From Rhodocytophaga aerolata (GTDB taxonomy: Bacteria > Bacteroidota > Bacteroidia > Cytophagales > 172606-1), in the NCBI RefSeq assembly GCF_030503435.1, contig NZ_JAUKPO010000005.1, forward strand, positions 1-64,000: a DNA stretch of 64,000 bases, written 5' to 3'. Positions 63,387 through 64,000 of this stretch are shown piece by piece. A model generated the notes under the pieces. The model was not told where the DNA came from, made no database searches, and saw only the letters and a program-made list of their open reading frames with translations. Made by a program: the position numbers and the translations under genes. Position 1 is the first letter of the stretch, and each line of letters opens with the position of its first letter.

Positions 63387-64000
63387 CTACACTAACTCCA
63401 CTTTTGGACCTTTATAGAAGTCTGTGGCGTCGATTTCTACTTTGTCCATTAATAAGCTCAGCAGGCGTTCACGGATGGTTTTGTATTCAGGCATATTCAC
63501 AATGTCTTTTTTGTTTCTGGGCCTGGGCAGATGCACATCTTCTATTTCCCGGATAGTAGCTGAGGGACCATCAGTCATGACTACGATTTTATCGGAAAGG
63601 AAAATGGCTTCTTCAATATCATGCGTTACCATCACGATGGTTTTACTGCGGTTATCGAGGTTCCAGAGTTTTAACAATTCAATGTGCATAGAACCTTTTG
63701 TGAGGGCATCCAAGGCACCGAATGGTTCATCCAGTAATAGTACATCCGGGTTAATAGCAAAGGCTCTGGCAATGGCCACCCGCTGTTTCATACCACCAGA
63801 GATTTGTTTGGGTAGTTTCTCCCGGTGAGCTGATAAGCCTACCATGCGAATATATTTTTCCACAATCTCCCGTTTGTCCACTTCAGATGTAGTTTGTAAG
63901 GCAGCATCTACGGCTTGGAAGATATTTTCATACACCGATAACCAGGGAAGCAGGGAGTAATTCTGAAACACAATGCCTCTGTCCGGACCTGGACCTTTAA
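63387..64000 (-). CDS. Nitrate/sulfonate-type ABC transporter ATPase (5' partial)
   Basis: The gene runs off the right end of the window, so its start and Walker A are missing; about 204 residues are visible. The GPGPDRGIVFQNYSLLPWLSVYENI Q-loop segment is typical of the nitrate/sulfonate/bicarbonate (NrtD/SsuB/TauB) group. Next come ISGGMKQRVAIARAFA (signature), VLLLDEPFGALDAL (Walker B and D loop) and VMVTHDIEEAIFLSD (H loop). Its neighbour, the nitrate reductase fusion, favours nitrate as substrate. Confidence 0.9.
   Translation of the reverse strand, partial: KGPGPDRGIVFQNYSLLPWLSVYENIFQAVDAALQTTSEVDKREIVEKYIRMVGLSAHREKLPKQISGGMKQRVAIARAFAINPDVLLLDEPFGALDALTKGSMHIELLKLWNLDNRSKTIVMVTHDIEEAIFLSDKIVVMTDGPSATIREIEDVHLPRPRNKKDIVNMPEYKTIRERLLSLLMDKVEIDATDFYKGPKVELV

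Overview
The window looks like a chromosomal segment of a Bacteroidota bacterium, most likely from the Cytophagales (relatives of Rhodocytophaga or Chitinophaga are plausible; the genus is inference). The signs are a SusC/SusD pair behind an ECF sigma factor and FecR anti-sigma, a subtilase with a type IX secretion (T9SS) C-terminal domain, PorT-like barrels, a PVC-type cytochrome/SGNH protein, and class I lanthipeptide precursors with the QSFVT leader typical of the phylum. No rRNA, tRNA or CRISPR array was seen.

Layout. 1-1.6 kb: an IS982-type element sits inside an IS5-type transposase gene, whose end runs in frame into a small DUF7710-like gene. 1.7-6.1 kb: ordinary metabolic and envelope genes (sugar-binding-like secreted protein, beta-barrel, old-yellow-enzyme reductase, LLM oxidoreductase). 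6.2-19.4 kb: a GH13 amylase, two universal stress proteins, Hsp20, a YtfI/YtfJ-like pair, a three-gene membrane operon, phosphoenolpyruvate synthase, a DUF2267 protein and a two-domain APH/AAA kinase. This gene content resembles hypoxia/dormancy stress clusters of other bacteria.

19.4-30.4 kb (minus strand): a complete class I lanthipeptide operon. Three different precursors with double-glycine leaders are followed by a C39-peptidase ABC exporter, a LanC cyclase with an unrecognised C-terminal domain of about 250 residues, an HlyD adaptor, and a dehydratase split into a large glutamylation protein and a small elimination protein. Together they could make, modify, cleave and export up to three peptides.

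30.9-41 kb (plus strand): a protein of unknown function with two short internal repeats, then a periplasmic TPR-CHAT protease candidate, an ECF-like sigma factor and a membrane protein with periplasmic TPRs and an anti-sigma-like layout, followed by an M57-type lipoprotein metalloprotease and a T9SS-exported S8 protease. The CHAT/sigma/anti-sigma trio may be a proteolytic signalling circuit (inference).

41-56.2 kb: small hypothetical genes, a PAS histidine kinase, then on the minus strand a sigma-FecR-SusC-SusD uptake locus followed by ThuA-like and PVC-type cytochrome genes, plus a sugar isomerase. 56.2-64 kb: a MITE-like repeat, an alpha/beta hydrolase, and a nitrate assimilation locus (rubredoxin/ferredoxin-domain protein, a fused molybdopterin nitrate reductase-FAD reductase-[2Fe-2S] protein, and a nitrate-type ABC ATPase cut by the window end) with a second copy of the dispersed repeat between them.
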